Positions 1-12,900 of a stretch of 64,000 bases of DNA are shown here, piece by piece. Source of the DNA: Mytilus californianus (lineage: Eukaryota > Mollusca > Bivalvia > Mytilida > Mytilidae); contig NW_026262581.1 of NCBI RefSeq assembly GCF_021869535.1, forward strand, positions 78,273,955 to 78,337,954, in the 5' to 3' direction. How positions within the stretch are numbered: the first letter of the stretch is position 1; every line of letters begins with the position of its first letter. Made by a program: the position numbers and the translations under genes. The notes below the pieces were generated by a model. It had not been told where the DNA came from. It did no database searches and worked only from the letters and a program-made list of their open reading frames with translations.

Positions 1-118
1 ACAGTATCGGATCAATTTCAATGAATACTACTGTTTCAAAACACACAATAAACATCAGGATAAAATATTTGCATCAACAGTGAAGTCTTTTCCAGAGAAC
101 GTCATTAGAATGTAGTAC

Positions 119-138
119 TTGCAACCTTAGGCGTTACT
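119..138 (+). repeat. Left terminal inverted repeat (20 bp)
   Basis: TTGCAACCTTAGGCGTTACT, a perfect inverted match to the right end at 5897. Confidence 0.85.
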
Positions 139-1745
139 ATTTTAGCGATCAGTCAGCAGTCATCGATCAGTCACCGATCAGTCAGGTCGCGTCAAACTCA
201 CGTCACCAATCCGTCAGAAGCCTAGTGAAAACCTTTGACTGATCGAACGGATCGAACGGATTAAAATTTATGGCGGACTGAACTGTTCTTCTATAAGTCA
301 TATGTTGAACTCATACAAATTACGGAATCTTACCTTCGTTTCTTTAATTCTGTATCTGTATGTTACTCGAGGCAGGATTCGATCGTGGATATATGCGCAC
401 AGGAAGGAGAGCTCGATGGGTAGTCCAACTGCCGTGAATCCCTCAACTGTCATTTGGGCTATTGTTTTCGGAAAGAGGAGTTCTTTCGGGTTGTCTGATT
501 TGCAATCTTTCATTTTGAATGATCTTCTATTTCGGATTTCTTGTCTTTCTACGATGTTCGTGTCTAGGAATTCACTTTAGTTTTTTTGCATTGACTTGGC
601 GTAATTAAAATGGCATCACGGAACTATACGAAATACGGAGGCCCGACATTTTATCATTGATCATTCAGCAAAGATTTCAACACTAAAATTTTATGTTTGT
701 AAGAAGACAACAGAAGTATGCAGATTAAACTAAAAATTAAATCTCAAAGAATTGAGATGGTCGTAAATATATAGCCATATTTTTCAAACCCAATGAGTGT
801 TAAACACGATGTTTATTGCGATTGGGTAATCTTCGAAATTGGACGAAAATGCTCTTAAAATCAATTGATCAAATATTATAAATTTCTGTGAATTAAGTTC
901 AATGGAATAAAGAAATATACAAGTGGCACACATTAAAACATGCAAACACAATATAAAGTTTAAGTATCTTTTACATTATATTATTTAAGAAATAATTCAT
1001 GGCAGCCGTAGATTTGTTTTCATTTAACCATGGGTTATGCATTTATATTCTATTATTTTATCCCGAGCAATAGCCGGAAGCATACATATGACGTCATCTT
1101 GTTTAGTTGCCGAAGACGATAACATCATTTCGCGGAATTTTCATTTTATGAAATTTTACAACGAAAAATAATGAAAATGGACTGATTTGTTTATTTTGCT
1201 TTAGAATAGGGATAACTGTATTGTATCTGAATATTGGCCTACGTAAACCATGGGTTTTTGCAGTGGAAAATTGAGTATACCTGGTAGTATAAATAAGTTG
1301 GGCGTAACGCGGAACAGCCAGTTTTGTGTATTTATGCGCTTGCGCTAAAAGTAGATATACTGTGATTATACTGGTTGACGATATATAGGTCGTCATATTA
1401 GAATCAAATTTTATAAAACATAACTTATTCAGAGGCATTTTAAATGACTGATTGCAAACACCAGTGCGTTATTGCCATTAATAAACAAGACGAACAACCT
1501 TTTATTATCTTTCCTCTGATATTCGTCATATTTTATGGGGAAAACATCCTGATGTTCATAAAAAAAACTAATACCAAAAGGCAGTTCTTAATTTCAATTA
1601 AAATAAAGAATATAACTTCTTACTTATTAAACACAAACAAAATTTTATTTTATTTTCTGTGATAATCATCATATTTTATGAAACAACAACCCATCCAGAT
1701 GTATAAAAGGTACTATAATCCAACGGCGGTTCATGATTTCTATTA

Positions 1746-3196
1746 CTGTGCTTATTCAGTTGCCTTTGGGGTATCATAACAGCAATGGCTAAAATAGTTT
1801 ACCAAATTGCAGTTTGAATTCTTCTCCAACAAACTGGTAAAATATTTTAACAAATTGATTCAGTGAAAGTTTGTTAGTATGAAGTGATTGCAGTGAAATA
1901 AAAGGTAATACTTACCATCCGGCTCCAGTTAGTTGATGTCTATGTCATGAATTTCAAACAAAATATAAATGACTGACTATAATATGAGTAACTGGTTTCA
2001 AAAGGTCTAACTTTGAAATGAAAACTTCTATCCTAAATAAATTTTATAAATAAATAGTTCAAAACAATATTTTGTAGGTCAATAATGTATAGCTCTGTTT
2101 TTTCTAACAGCAAGTAAGTGCGTAATTGTAATTTGGATAATATTTTCTAAAGCAATTACTAATCTGCTAATATTAAAGGGAAATAATTTACATAACTGTA
2201 AAATCAGCAAAATTTTGTTCTGTCAAATGTCAACTTCCTTCATTTTATAAGTAATTTGTTTTTAACATTATTTCCATGATTATTCAACTATTATCCTCTG
2301 TTTTGAAAAGAACACTGAAATTTATTTTAAGACGATTAACATTTTGAAAAAAAAACAATTGTTAAAAACATACTATGGAACACATTCAAAGTTCTATAAA
2401 TCATACAGATTCCTCTGTAAATTAAGAAGGTATCACCAGCCCATTAATCAGCAATTCTGTGTTGACATGATTCTTCATTGATATGGTCAAAATTATAGAT
2501 TAATTGTTTTGCAAAACTTTGAATTGTTCAAAGTACTAATGATTTTTTACCACCCAGGATGAGATTACTTATAAGGAGTATTTAGCAAAACCTTTAGGAA
2601 TTTCATTTCCTCAATACTCTCCAACTTCGTACTAATTTGGCATTTCAATATTGTTGATTCGAGTCGTATTGATGAATCTTTTGTAGGCAAAATCATAAGC
2701 CTGGTATCTTTGATTCAATTTTTAATATACAATGACTCAATAAAAATGATTTCCCATTTAATGCCAGCAGATCAGTAATTCTTATAGAAAATATTTTCCA
2801 AATCACAATTACACAATAATTTCCTCTTAGAAAACAAAGCCATAAATTATTGACCTACTAAACAATGTTTTGAACTATTTATTTATAAAATGTATTTACA
2901 ATGTAGGCTAGAAGTTTTCATGTGTCAAAGTAAGACCTTTTTAAATCAGTTACTCATATTATAGTCATTATTTTGTTTGAAATTCATGAAATAGACATCA
3001 ACTAACTGGAGCTGGATGGTAAGTATTACATTTTACTTCACTGCACTCACTTCATACTAACAAACTTTCACTGAAGCAATTTGTTGAAATATTTTACCAG
3101 TTGATCAGTTTGTGGGAGAAGAGTTCAAACTGCAAATTGGTAAACTGTTTTAGCCATTGCTCTTGTGATACCCCAAAGTCTACTGAATAAGCACAG
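1746..3196. mobile_element. 1,451-bp long-inverted-repeat element with TA target duplication
   Basis: It starts CTGTGCTTATTCAG and ends with CTGAATAAGCACAG, between TA at 1744-1745 and TA at 3197-3198. The uninterrupted target exists nearby (TTTCTATTAAAATAAAG in other array units), so the insertion is exact. The inverted arms extend about 350 bp each with high identity. The TA duplication points to the Tc1/mariner superfamily. No transposase was seen, so it is non-autonomous. Confidence 0.85.
2427..2720 (-). repeat. Decayed GCGCGTTTCGTCTAC-family copy inside the TA element
   Basis: On the - strand: GATACCAGGCTTATGATTTT, GCCTACAAAAGATTCATCAA, AGTACGAAGTTGGAGAGTAT and CATATCAATGAAGAATCATG. These are in the same order as the copy at 51140. 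Confidence 0.65.
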
Positions 3197-4300
3197 TAAA
3201 ATAAAGAAACAACTGCATTCTTATTCAATTCAAACACAATGTTAAGTATTTTTATCCCTATGTTATTAAAATTCTATAACAAATATTTTATCCAGAAGCA
3301 ATAAAAATATCTGATGTCAAACACCAGTGCTTTATTTTTGTTTAAAAGTAGTAATATATATATATCTAAACAATGTGAACAGTATTTTAATATCTTTTCA
3401 CTGATATCCATCATATTTTATGAAATAAAACCCATCCTGATGTTCAAAAAATACTTTTACCCAATGTCGGTTCATGATTTCTATTAAAATAAAGAAATAA
3501 TTGCACAACAAAAACAAAGTTGAAGCATCTTTATCGTTATATTATTCACATTTTATAAAAAAAATAGCTTATCCATAGGCATTTATTATGACTGATTGCA
3601 AGTAATATTGTATTATTTTGGAAAAAAAAAAGAAACATTGGAATTTTTCAAACAATGCGAATAAAATGTTTATATTTTTTCACTGATAATCATCATATTT
3701 TATGAAAAACAACCCATCTGATGTATAAAAAGAATTAAATCCAATGGTGGGTCAGGCCTGTACCAAGTCAGGAATATGACAGTTGTTATCCATTCGTGTG
3801 ATGTGTTTCAGCTTTTGATTTTGCCATTTGATTAGGGACTTTCCGTTTTGAATTTTTCGGAGTTCGGTATTTTTGTTATTTTACTTTTCATTTCCATTAG
3901 AATAAAGATACAGCTACTATCCCATTCAACACAAACAACAGTTTTAGTATATGTTACCTTATATCATTCAAATTTAATTAAAAAAAAATTTATGCAGAGG
4001 CATTTAAAATGACTGATTGCAAACAGCAGTTCTATATGTTTGATTAAAAAAAGAAATAAAGGTATATCTAAACAATGCGAATAGTATTTTAGTATCTTTT
4101 CTTATTCTATGAAAAACAAATCTCCCTGGTGTACAAAAAGTACTAATATCAAATTGTTGTTATAATTTCCATGAGAATAAAGAAATAATTGCATTCTTGT
4201 AAACCTGATAAAACAAAAACAAAAACAAAATTTTAAGCATCGTTATCCTTATATTATTCATATTTTATAAACATAGCTTATCCAGAGGTATTTTTTGATA

Positions 4301-4409
4301 AAAAGAAGAAACAAGGGTATTTTCATCAAAAGAAGAAACATGGGCATTTTCATAAAAAGAAGAAAGACGGGCATTTTCATAAAAAGAAGAAACATGGGCA
4401 TTTTTAAAC
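4301..4409 (+). repeat. Four-copy 27-bp tandem repeat
   Basis: AAAAGAAGAAACATGGGCAT plus TTTCATA starts at 4301, 4328, 4355 and 4382. A 72-codon open frame on the - strand here is just this repeat. Confidence 0.9.
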
Positions 4410-5896
4410 AATGCGAACAAACTTTTATCGATGGGGGTTCATGATTTCTATTTGAATAAAGAAATAATTTGTACATTCTTATTCAACAAACACAAATGTT
4501 TTTAAGAATCTTTATCCTTATATAAGTCAAATATTATTTAAAAAATAAATACTTATTCAGAGTCAAAGATTCATTTGAAATAACGGTTGCAAACAGTGCA
4601 TTATTTAAAAAAAAAAGAAATCTAGGCATTTTTAAACCATGCGAACAAAATTTATGTATCTTTTCTTTGATATTCATCCTATCTCACGGAAAACAATCCG
4701 TCCTGATATTCTAAAAGTGCCAATTATCAATAACGTTGAATGACATCCATTTAAATGAAACAATTATTGGACAATTATTCAACACACATATAGGTATTAA
4801 GCATTTTTATCCTTAAGATATTTAAATTTTATACAAAATTAACTTATTCAGAAGCCATACAAATGACTGATTGCAAATAGCATTGCATTTTTCCGGATAA
4901 AAAAAGAAATCTTGACATTTTCAAACAATTCAAACACAATTTTAGTATCTTTCTCTTATATTCATCATATTTTATAAAAACAAAAAAACAATCCTGATGT
5001 ACAAAAAATACTAAACACTTATGACGGTTTATGATTTCCATTAAAATAACGAAATAATTGCATTCTTTGTTAAAACTCACATAAGTTTAGGCATCGTTAT
5101 CCTTAGATTATTCAAATGTTATAAAAAAAAAACACGCATCCAGGGGCATTTGAAAAGACTGGTTGCACTTAAAAGTGCATTGATTTTTATGATAAGAAGA
5201 CATATTGGCTTTTTTTTTGTAAATGTGAACAAAATGTTGTAACTTATCTCATATGTCTAGCATATTTTATGAAAAAGAAACCATCCTGGTGTAAAGAAAA
5301 GTGCTAAAAACCAATGGTGGTTTATATTTTTCATTAAACTAAAGAAATAATTGCACTCTTAATCGACACAAACAAAGTTTTAGGTATCTTTACTATTTCA
5401 TTATTTACTTTTATCAAAACTAACTCATCTAGTGGCCTAAAAATGCAGGTTTGCTAAATAGGGTACTTATTTCAAATGAGAACATTGTATCTCTTTGTGT
5501 TGATACAGAAAAAAAAGCATGACATTATTCGGTAATTATGCTATTTATATAGAAGAAAAATAAAGAAATAAAACAATAAGGAAAAAATAACATAAAATGC
5601 GTTAAATGTTATTAATTTATATATTTTTGATATTATTGCGATAGGTGTCTTCGTAGAGGTCTGCGTTTGTCGCACGTTATTAATGGGGATTTCGTTTCAC
5701 ATACGAATATTAATCATATATGCTTCCGTCCGATTATTTGACTGATCGATCGCTGAATGTTGTCACGGTAACTCTCACGTAGCTTATTTGACGTATCTGA
5801 CAGATTCTATGAATCATCGATCACCGATCGTTCATCGATCAGTCAAACATCCGTCACCGATCATTCACCGATCAGTCAAGTAACCGTCAAACACAG

Positions 5897-5916
5897 AGTA
5901 ACGCCTAAGGTTGCAA
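5897..5916 (-). repeat. Right terminal inverted repeat (20 bp)
   Basis: AGTAACGCCTAAGGTTGCAA, the exact reverse complement of 119-138. Confidence 0.85.
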
Positions 5917-6269
5917 AAACTAAAACAGCTCCAAATGAGTCTTAATGAAGCGGATTTAAACAACTATAGTACGACCTTCAACAATGAGCAAACATCATAC
6001 CGTATGAATGTAGTCAGCTATAAAAGGCACGATAAATACCATCATTTAGGACAAAACACATAACATATTTTCAAGCGAATAATTTGCATTTTGTATGTAC
6101 GTTTTATATTTAAGTAACACTCTGCACCAACGCTTTTAAAATTCGAACTATTCATTTCATTTTTGGAACTATTTAAGAAGAGCTTATACTTTGTTTATCA
6201 AAAAGTAAAGTGCACGGATAAATTTCGTTATCTGTTTTTGACGTACAAAATGTAAATAAATTCTTCATA

Positions 6270-6365
6270 GATACCAGGATTAAACATTACGCCAGACGCG
6301 CGTTTCGTCTACAAAAGACTCATCAGTGACTGTCGAAACAAAAAAAGTTAAGAAGGTCAAATAAA
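6270..6365 (+). repeat. GCGCGTTTCGTCTAC-family repeat fragment
   Basis: ATAGATACCAGGATTAAACA then ACGCCAGACGCGCGTTTCGT and CTACAAAAGACTCATCAGTGAC. Confidence 0.8.
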
Positions 6366-7014
6366 TTAAAAGCTTCATGCTAAGGTATATATTGTGTTGT
6401 ATTTGGAGTAACCATTATTTTTCATGAACAGCAAATACAAAGGCACAACTTTTTAATACCCAAACTTCAAATCAAAGTTTGCAAGCAAGTTCAAAGTACT
6501 GACACAGATGACATAGAAATCATGACATGTACTATGGACAGCTGTGATAAAGAATATATTTCATTCAGTAAAGGCATGCCCAGTGCAGAAACACTGGATG
6601 TTGTGCAATAATTTGTGAACTGCATGTGTTTTAATCTAAATTTCGCCATGGTGTTGTCTTTTCCCTCCACGACTTTTGATTTATATAATTTCTTTATTAT
6701 TTTATTTTCAATTATCTTCTCACATAACAGTGGTAAACTTTAAATGAACTCTCTCAATCACATTAAAATTAAAATATAACATAGGAAAACGTTTTAAAAG
6801 TCCCATTATTAGCGGTAAAGAGGACAGCCTGTGCTTTACACTTCTATTTCCCATAATCAATCGAAAGATCGCCTACATTGTCCCAATAAAAACAGCCTGT
6901 TGTAAAAATCAAAATTAATTCCCAAAACAAATGCAACTAAGACGATATTATCAAAATGCTGGACTTTTTTATCCACAAATATTAATAAAAAAATTATGAG
7001 ATACCTATCCACCA

Positions 7015-7180
7015 GAGTTCATATTTAAGTAATTATAGGTCACCGTACGGCCTTCAACAATGAGAAACATATATACCATAGAGTCAATTTTAAAGGGCCC
7101 GAACATGTATCAAATGTAAAATAATTCAAACGAAAAAACTAACGACCTAATTTATAACAAAAAAAGTACGAAAAACAAAT
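7015..7180 (-). repeat. GGCCTTCAACAATGAG-family repeat fragment
   Basis: TATAGGTCACCGTACGGCCT then TCAACAATGAG, AAAGGGCCCGAACATG and CTAACGACCTAATTTATAAC. Confidence 0.75.
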
Positions 7181-8524
7181 ATTACAGTGATGAAACAATA
7201 ACAATCACTGCATATCAGAATTTTTGGAGTACGGTTGATGAATAATTCAGCAAACAGTCCGTTCCGATTGGTATTAATTGTCTGCCGACTTGTTTTTGTA
7301 CGCATATGAAGTAGAATTTTTTAACGGACCCGTCTCTAAGACAAAACGTCTTTTTCAAAGTTCCTTAATTTCACTCGTTCTGGTATATTTATCATGTTCT
7401 GTCACTTGATAGCCCACATTTCAATGGGTGCTTACATCTCATATTTCCTGGTGAACTTGAGATTGACACGGATGGACCAACCAAATTAGAATTTATGACT
7501 AAATGATTTTTTCAACTTTCAAAGTGTCAAATTCAAATTTCTACTCTATCGTATGGCGTTTACATACCTCTGTTAACACGTTACACACGTGAATGTTCAC
7601 GCTATATATACTTTAGTAACAGAAGGGCGTTGCTCACACAAACTGCTTTAATAGAGTTACGAGGAAGAACGATTAAAATTAATAATACATATGTTTTACG
7701 GTCGACATCACACGTTAGGTTGACCAATATGATGTGTCCGTCACTCACTAGCGACATGTTTTTTTGTGGTCTAGGATCTTCAGATACATGTACAAGTTTA
7801 GTGGTCTGATCTGTAATTTTACCGATTACGTCCTATTCCCAATTGTGAAATTTTGTCAGAGTGAATTCGAATTGCGGTGATGAATGCATAGCAGTGTTGC
7901 TAGCCACGTAGACACACCCGGTCTCTTCCTACTCACATTACGAGGTTTTAACATCGATAGATCATAACAACTAGTTAACCGATTTTGATCTAAAACGGTA
8001 TTTGTTTTCTGAAGAGCTCTTATAGAACTGATTAATAAATAATTAAGTAGTGTCCGAATTCAGTCTTTCAGTTAAATTTCAGACTAAACCATTGCTCAAA
8101 AAGTAGAAATGCATTAGGATAGTCATATATTTTGGTAAATCGGAGTTTCGTGTAATCAATCAATGTTCCTCTGATATAAGAAAAATATAAGAAAAATAAA
8201 GCAGCTCGTATTATTTTCTACACTTTTAAAGGGGCACTACCTACGAGATATGTAAAAAATTCAAAAAATGTTTTTTTTTGTTCAATCATTAATGAAAGTG
8301 AAATAGTAAAAAAAAAATATTCTTTTAGCAGTCAGTATGGCTCAATTTTGTCAAAATAAGCTAAGAAACATAGATGATGAATTATTCACTTGCAAGTGAA
8401 TAATTCGACCTCATTGAATCCGTATTTATGTGCCCTTCAATTTAACCACTTAGCTAGAAATGGATTTCACATGAACTATGCGTGTCCAGTTATTAAAAGG
8501 AAAATAATGTCAACATTGAAAGTG

Positions 8525-8725
8525 AAACATTACAGTACGCCAGATGCGCGTTTCGTCTACAAAAGACTAATCAGTGACACTTGATTAAAAAATGTTAAAA
8601 CGACTAAATAAATACGAAGTTGAAGATCACTGAGGACCCAAAACTCCGATAGGTTTTGCCAAAAACTGCTAAGATAATCAAACCTGGGATAGAACATAAT
8701 TAGTAGTTACAAAAATTGGAATTGA
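8525..8725 (+). repeat. GCGCGTTTCGTCTAC-family repeat copy
   Basis: ACGCCAGATGCGCGTTTCGT then CTACAAAAGACTAATCAGTGAC, AATACGAAGTTGAAGATCAC and GGTTTTGCCAAAAACTGCTA. It accounts for the end of the open frame at 8390-8584. Confidence 0.8.
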
Positions 8726-9762
8726 GACGAAAAAAACGAAAGCATAGTTTACAGCCAGCTTTTTTAATTTTCCATACTCAAACATAAAAACAAAAACATA
8801 AACCTACTACTCGACCGAAAGCAACGTTTGACAGCAAACCAATACTAGCATACGATGACAACAATTTACCATGATAAACAGTCCATCTTTGAGAAAGAAA
8901 AAAAAACAGTACTTAAACAGAAACGTATGTATCACTACATTCATATACCATCACATAGCTTGTGTTTTCTATCATGGTTTTCACTTGATCATATTGCAGT
9001 GAGCAACAAATATGTCATTTGTGCAACAGGAATTACCACCTGAGTTCCTCTCTTGTTTAAAAGCCGACCGTGCTAGACCCTCATGTGTAATCAAGGTCGC
9101 TAAACACCCCCTAGTAGTTGTTTAAAAGAGGTGGTAAAATATGTTTGTGTCTCAACACACTAGCAATAGATCTTTAGATATCAGACCACTTTTTTATTAC
9201 CGATCCTTACCCTGTCGACGCACTAGATCCTACTTCTTTAAGAGTTCATGCGATTCATTCAGTTTTTTACAGTTTCCTTCAGTATCTTGATTTGCATCTT
9301 CTCAATTGCTTAATTAGACATAAAACATTGGTAAACTACTATTCCCTTGTGTTTGTTTTTTGTCTTTGGTTTTAACCGTTTTCGAGTCAATATTTGTATT
9401 GTCCCCTTTGTGTCAGCTTTGTTCTAAAGATCATTACCGTATTCTGTCGTCTGACTGCGAATCTGTAGCGATACCAAGTTATCACTTCTGTTGTCTTGGG
9501 CGTCTGTAGCAACAAACTTTGCTACAACTTGGTGTGATATAATATTTCCATGCGCCTACTGTGTTTTCCCCTCTCTCTCTAATGATTATCCTTTAATGTA
9601 TGATTAATAAAATTGTTGCAATCAAAAACAAAGCAGAATTTAATTGTTTTTTAACTGACCAATATGTGATTTATTGTATTCTTATTCCCCCCCCCCCAAA
9701 CGAATCAATACGTATTATCAGTTCATATGTACTGTTAGTCTATAGTAATGATCTCATTTTAG

Positions 9763-9960
9763 AACACACTCCAACAGAGGATAATCATACCGTTTATGCT
9801 TCGAATACTAGCTCTTCCTGGGAAACTGGAACTGTTTTATACGATGGAAAAACGTTGCCTACTGAAATCAACTTCTTTGCTGTTTTAAGATTCTTGACTT
9901 ATGTACCTCCAACTCAGGATCCATTTTTTGTGCTTGAAATATGTGAAATTGGGGTTATTG
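9763..9960 (+). CDS. RPTP exon: C-terminal part of fucolectin/F5-8-type (FTP-like) domain
   Basis: The acceptor is TTTTAG at 9757-9762 and the donor is GTGAGT at 9961; both splice phases are 1. The exon encodes about 66 residues ending in RFLTYVPPT, then [11 protein letters not shown] with the last Cys completed in the next exon. A strand with L-x-x-C-E-x-x-V-x-G-C is typical of the end of FTP (fucolectin/tachylectin-4/pentraxin-1) domains. Only the end of the fold is visible; its N-terminal half, including the usual ligand-binding residues, was not found upstream. Sequons NHT and NTS are present. The reading frame is open upstream to 9600, but a polypyrimidine stretch and AG at 9762 favour this start. 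The domain name is moderately sure; exon status is well supported by phase. Confidence 0.75.
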
Positions 9961-12900
9961 GTGAGTGTTTTATCAAAGCAGAACATTAAGATTTGACGAT
10001 GTTTACATATCAAATGTATATATACTCGTCAATAAAAGTAACGATACACAAGTTTGAACTCCAATTTATCATAAAATATAATAAATAGGAAAAACTGTTA
10101 AATCATCCAATGAAAAACATACATTTGCAAAGCAAATGCATATGAATAAAAAAATCTGACCAAATTGGAAAGTGAGAAAATACTGTGTTATTGAACACAG
10201 AGGTCAAATTTATTTTGCGAAAAACGATGACAAAAGTCGACACTTAATTTCGAAGATGAGAATTAAGTATGCAAATATCAGCAAAGGCAATCAAAATTTT
10301 AGGCAGACCATGTTTAGGTTTAAAGTTTTAGTTCGAATATCGATTTTTTAATTTTTGGGTGAAAATACGTTTTTTGAAATAACAAAAATTGAAGAAAAAA
10401 AGTACGCGTATTTGTCTTAAATTGATGGTTTTGATAAGAAAATAACACTCTGTAGATATTAGAACAATTTGCCAATTATTAACCTTTGTACAGTGTATCA
10501 TATTTTATCAAATATGGAATATACATTGCCTTGTATCGTTTCTTTTGTTGACTAGTATATGTCACTTATGCACTAAGGAAATTCTACATTGTTTCAAAAG
10601 TCAAAACACAACCTTTTAGTTGAATGCCTCCCCCCCCCCCCCAAAAAAAAAAAAACAATGCATTGACACCGCGACAATATTCACGTTAATAGTATGCTGA
10701 TGAATTATTTAACAAGTGATGGTTGGTTAGTTGATGAATCGAATGTCGTTTTCTTCGAAAGAACGAATATACTTTTTATTTCTATAATATCAGATATAAA
10801 GTTTGATAATTTGTACAATAACATAAACAATATTTATTTGCATTAATGAAATATTGACCTTTGGAGTATGCTTTGTCAAACATATCAACTAAAACTACAT
10901 ATATGTCTAACTCGAAATATTTAAAAGTTAAACTACTTAAACAACAATTCCTTTGATGAACAGCTAGTTAGAAAATTTTATCTAATTAAGTACGATGAAT
11001 TATTTTGACTACTTTTTAGGTTGTCCGCCTACACACTATGGTCCTGTTTGTACTTACTCTTGTCCGCAAAACTGTCAAGGACCATGTAACCTTGAATCCG
11101 GGAATTGTACATTTGGATGTTCAAACGGGTGGACTGGTAATAAATGTGAACAAGGTATAAAACATATATTTACATAATAATAATTATATTGGATTTTTGA
11201 TCGCATTGATTCAGTTATTTTACAATTTAGGAAAACAACATCAATTAAATTTTAATCTTTTTACAACACTAAGGTATTCTAGCAGCTGCGACAATGAAAA
11301 AAGTATTAATCAGTAGAAACAAAAATCAAATAACATGGCAACAAATTTTTAACCGGAAAGTAAAAGATTGGGCAGCACGAAACCCTTGACAATAAGATAA
11401 GAATGATAACAATATCCAATAACGCTGGCTCATGACAGGTTAACGTCTTTAGGGCCTAAATGTTCATTAAAAGGTTTTAGGTAGTAAGCAAAATTAAATA
11501 TGACTGTTCCTACAACATACAATCTTGGATCATCTTCCGCCAGAACAGTTATCTACAAGCGTTTTGGCAAATATATAGAAGTTACAGCAATCTCCACTAC
11601 CAGGGTTAAAATTTGGATATAATACATTTTAAGACAATTTGTAAGACAACGAGCATTACGCAAAGCTAGCAAAATTAAGACCTTGAATTCTCTCAGAAAG
11701 CGTTGTGTGTTATTATCCGATGACAAAGAGATCAACAACGTTATCTCAGTTTGACATAGTACTATAAAGGAGAGGTGAAAGATACAAAAGAGACATTCAG
11801 ACTAATAAGTCAAAAAAGAACTGACAACGTCATGGTACCGATATATAAAAATGGATTAAGATCACACATCCAATTATTCATACCTTCATTGTATAAATAA
11901 TACTCCAGAAAATATCTTATATAACACGTTTGAAAACCGACTGATTTACAGGCTTCAACTGAACATATCAAAGTTTCAGCTGTGTCCTGTCTTCTCAAAT
12001 CACACAAAACACATTGCAAATTTCGTTCTATTTCTGCATAAACTAATTATTCAACTAAGAATAATTCTACCAGACATTTTCTATTAAATAAAATGGTTAT
12101 TCGATATATGTACGGCATCTCTATTGTTGTCGGTGTATTGATTCTTTTTCAATTATGAAACTAACAAAAAATCCATTCATTTTTTATGAGGTTTTCATCG
12201 ATTATAATCGTATTGGTTTGGAGATAGAGCATATCGTGAAGTAATCGGTATTCTGAAAGTCTAAGTCTTTGCACAGTCAATATTTCATAAATATGCATGC
12301 TTATATTGGTGATTTCGAATCTGTTCAAAGTTTTGATTTTTCTACCCTATATACCACTTTGCCTCATAATCTTATTACGAAAAAATTCAGAATGCGAATA
12401 GATATGTTCAAACTCTTTTAGGTCATTTTTTTTGTCACAACAAACAAAAGAACTATGTCAATTGGACCTGCTTTGATACTATAACTGCCCTTGAATTTTT
12501 ATTACATAACATTTTTGTTCGCTATGGAGATTCCGTATATCGTTAAGTTATCCGAATTTCAATGGGGACTAACTGTGCAACACTTATTGCGGACTTGTTT
12601 CTGTATTGTTATGAGTTACAATTTATGACTAAAATCAGCAAAGACCCATCAAACCTATCAAAACAACTGATACAAAAATTTAATAACACTTTTAGATATT
12701 TGGATGATATTTTGGCTCTCAATAGTGACGACTTGAGTATGTGCCCTAAATGGATTTATCCTGCTGAACTGACTTTGAATAAAGCTAATACTAACAATGA
12801 ATACTGCCCTTTCCTGGATCTTGATATTTATATCTTCAACGGGAAGCTTAATACCAAAACTTATGATAAAAGAGATGATTTTTCATTTCCTATTGTTAAT

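Larger units (their letters stand above)
1430..5450 (+). repeat. Diverged tandem array, ~280-430-bp unit (interrupted)
   Basis: Recurring landmarks: GAGGCATTTAAAATGACTGATTGCAAAC (1434, 3575, 3998, 4850, diverged at 5140), CATCATATTTTATGAAA plus CCATCCTGATGT (1668, 3412, 3692, 4965, 5260), and ATGATTTCTATTAAAATAAAGAAATAATTG (1733, 3473, 4440, 5031). About seven or eight units remain. The array is interrupted at 1746-3196 by a TA-flanked element. Confidence 0.75.
119..5916. mobile_element. 5.8-kb terminal-inverted-repeat element, no transposase seen
   Basis: TTGCAACCTTAGGCGTTACT at 119-138 is exactly inverted at 5897-5916. Beside each end lies a cluster of GATCAGTCA/CCGATCAGTCA motifs (145-260 and 5735-5880), in direct rather than inverted orientation. 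The interior is a diverged tandem array with an inserted second element. No long open frame resembles a transposase. I see no clear target duplication outside the ends, so transposon status is inferred from the termini alone. Confidence 0.6.
5917..9762 (+). other. Sequence upstream of the first visible RPTP exon
   Basis: It contains repeat scraps at 5963-6060 and 7015-7175 (GGCCTTCAACAATGAG family) and 6270-6360 and 8525-8720 (GCGCGTTTCGTCTAC family). A C-run lies at 9687-9696. I looked for the missing half of the lectin-like domain and a signal peptide and did not find them; a short exon could be missed by eye. Confidence 0.5.

Noticed and set aside
1103..1438. 111-codon open frame on the - strand
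   Set aside because: Lies inside the inverted-repeat element next to the tandem array, with no homology I can recognise; low-complexity chance frame.
4258..4476. Met-Pro-Phe-Leu repetitive protein on the - strand
   Set aside because: It is the translation of a 27-bp tandem DNA repeat.
119..5916. Polinton/Maverick interpretation of the inverted-repeat element
   Set aside because: Too short, with no polymerase, integrase or capsid-like frame and no 6-bp duplication seen.
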